From: Chryseobacterium binzhouense
GTDB taxonomy: Bacteria; Bacteroidota; Bacteroidia; Flavobacteriales; Weeksellaceae
Direction of reading: 5' to 3'
DNA: 64,000 nt
Assembly (NCBI RefSeq): GCF_007474545.1
Contig: NZ_VKOG01000002.1
Coordinates: 248,001-312,000 of the forward strand
Position numbers and translations under genes: made by a program. Below are positions 63,810 to 64,000 of the stretch, one piece after another (position 1 is the first letter of the stretch; every line of letters starts with the position of its first letter). Under the pieces are notes generated by a model. The model searched no databases. It saw only the letters and a program-made list of their open reading frames with translations, and had not been told where the DNA came from.

Positions 63810-64000
63810 ATGTTAGATAACATAATTAAATTCAGTATCAAGAATAAGCTCATTATTGGAGTAATGACTTTGCTGCTGATAATATGGGGCGTATGGAGTG
63901 CTACAAAACTTCCTATAGATGCCCAGCCTGATATTACAAATAATCAGGTACAAGTTATAACTCTATGTCCTACTCTAGCGGGGCAGGAAGTTGAACAATT
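63810..64000 (+). CDS. CusA/CzcA-type heavy-metal RND pump, N-terminal part
   Basis: The ATG at 63810 opens a frame to the window end (63 complete codons). It has a first membrane helix (LIIGVMTLLLIIWGVWSA) and PIDAQPDITNNQVQVIT, the strongly conserved start of CusA/CzcA heavy-metal efflux pumps. The gene continues past 64000. It extends the metal-resistance cluster to the right. Confidence 0.92.
   Translation, partial: MLDNIIKFSIKNKLIIGVMTLLLIIWGVWSATKLPIDAQPDITNNQVQVITLCPTLAGQEVEQ

Noticed and set aside
1-64000. tRNA or rRNA genes and ICE attachment repeats
   Set aside because: No tRNA- or rRNA-like sequence was recognised, no integrase gene is present, and no long direct repeats that could be att sites were noticed by eye.

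Overview
The window is Bacteroidota DNA, most likely from a Flavobacteriia or Sphingobacteriia member. It is AT-rich, shows few Shine-Dalgarno sites, and uses promoters of the TAnnTTTG (-7) type. About 1-39900 is the backbone of a CTnDOT-like integrative conjugative element (ICE). The transfer operon reads leftward: traA, traB, traD, then after an island traE, traF, traG, traI, traJ, traK, traL, traM, traN, traO, traQ. The mobilisation genes mobA, mobB and mobC read rightward. They are followed by a giant methylase-helicase, a DUF1896 gene, an ORF6N gene, topB, a DUF4099-type gene, an HTH gene and rteC. No integrase or element end is visible, so the ICE continues beyond the window.

The backbone is interrupted at several places. 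traG is split near its 3' end by a complete sense-oriented group II intron (6762-9247) with an RT-maturase-HNH protein; precise splicing would restore an 833-residue TraG. Between traD and traE lies an AT-rich, oppositely oriented seven-gene operon (12463-16664): an acyl-carrier-like protein, an XRE repressor, an ImmA/IrrE protease, a thymidylate-synthase-like protein, a 5-hmdU-kinase-helical/thymine-pyrophosphorylase-like protein, a MazG-like protein and an AcpS-type phosphopantetheinyl transferase. I read it as a candidate carrier-protein-dependent pyrimidine or DNA base modification system under repressor-protease control, and it is the best candidate for an undescribed system. An HxlR/peroxiredoxin-like/AlkD-like cassette separates mobB from mobC. 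A PLD-like plus unknown gene pair (31078-33751) lies between the DUF1896 and ORF6N genes.

From 39900 to the right end the DNA is metal-resistance and catabolic cargo. It has a CopA-type P1B ATPase, a CDF transporter, a metal-binding lipoprotein, a four-helix Cys-rich copper storage protein, a 26-residue Cys/His peptide, azurin, an HMA chaperone, two HMA-AraC fusion regulators plus a shorter AraC relative, an RND tripartite pump, a Fur protein, an orphan P1B-ATPase nucleotide-domain protein, and the start of a CusA/CzcA pump. Embedded is a redox/catabolic cassette: MFS transporter, ferredoxin-type reductase, and TetR-controlled OYE, KstD-like and SDR enzymes.

Two regulatory patterns tie the genes together. 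Nine cargo promoters carry a GTAAATnTYAYAAATC-like element whose first base lies exactly 60 nt before the TTTG of the -7 box; this looks like one metal regulon. Four ICE promoters carry GCCAAA/TGCCAC elements with the TTTG equivalent exactly 37 nt after the first base of TGCCAC; this looks like a shared ICE transfer regulon. A cluster of four hairpins upstream of mobA (19029-19160) is the best oriT candidate.
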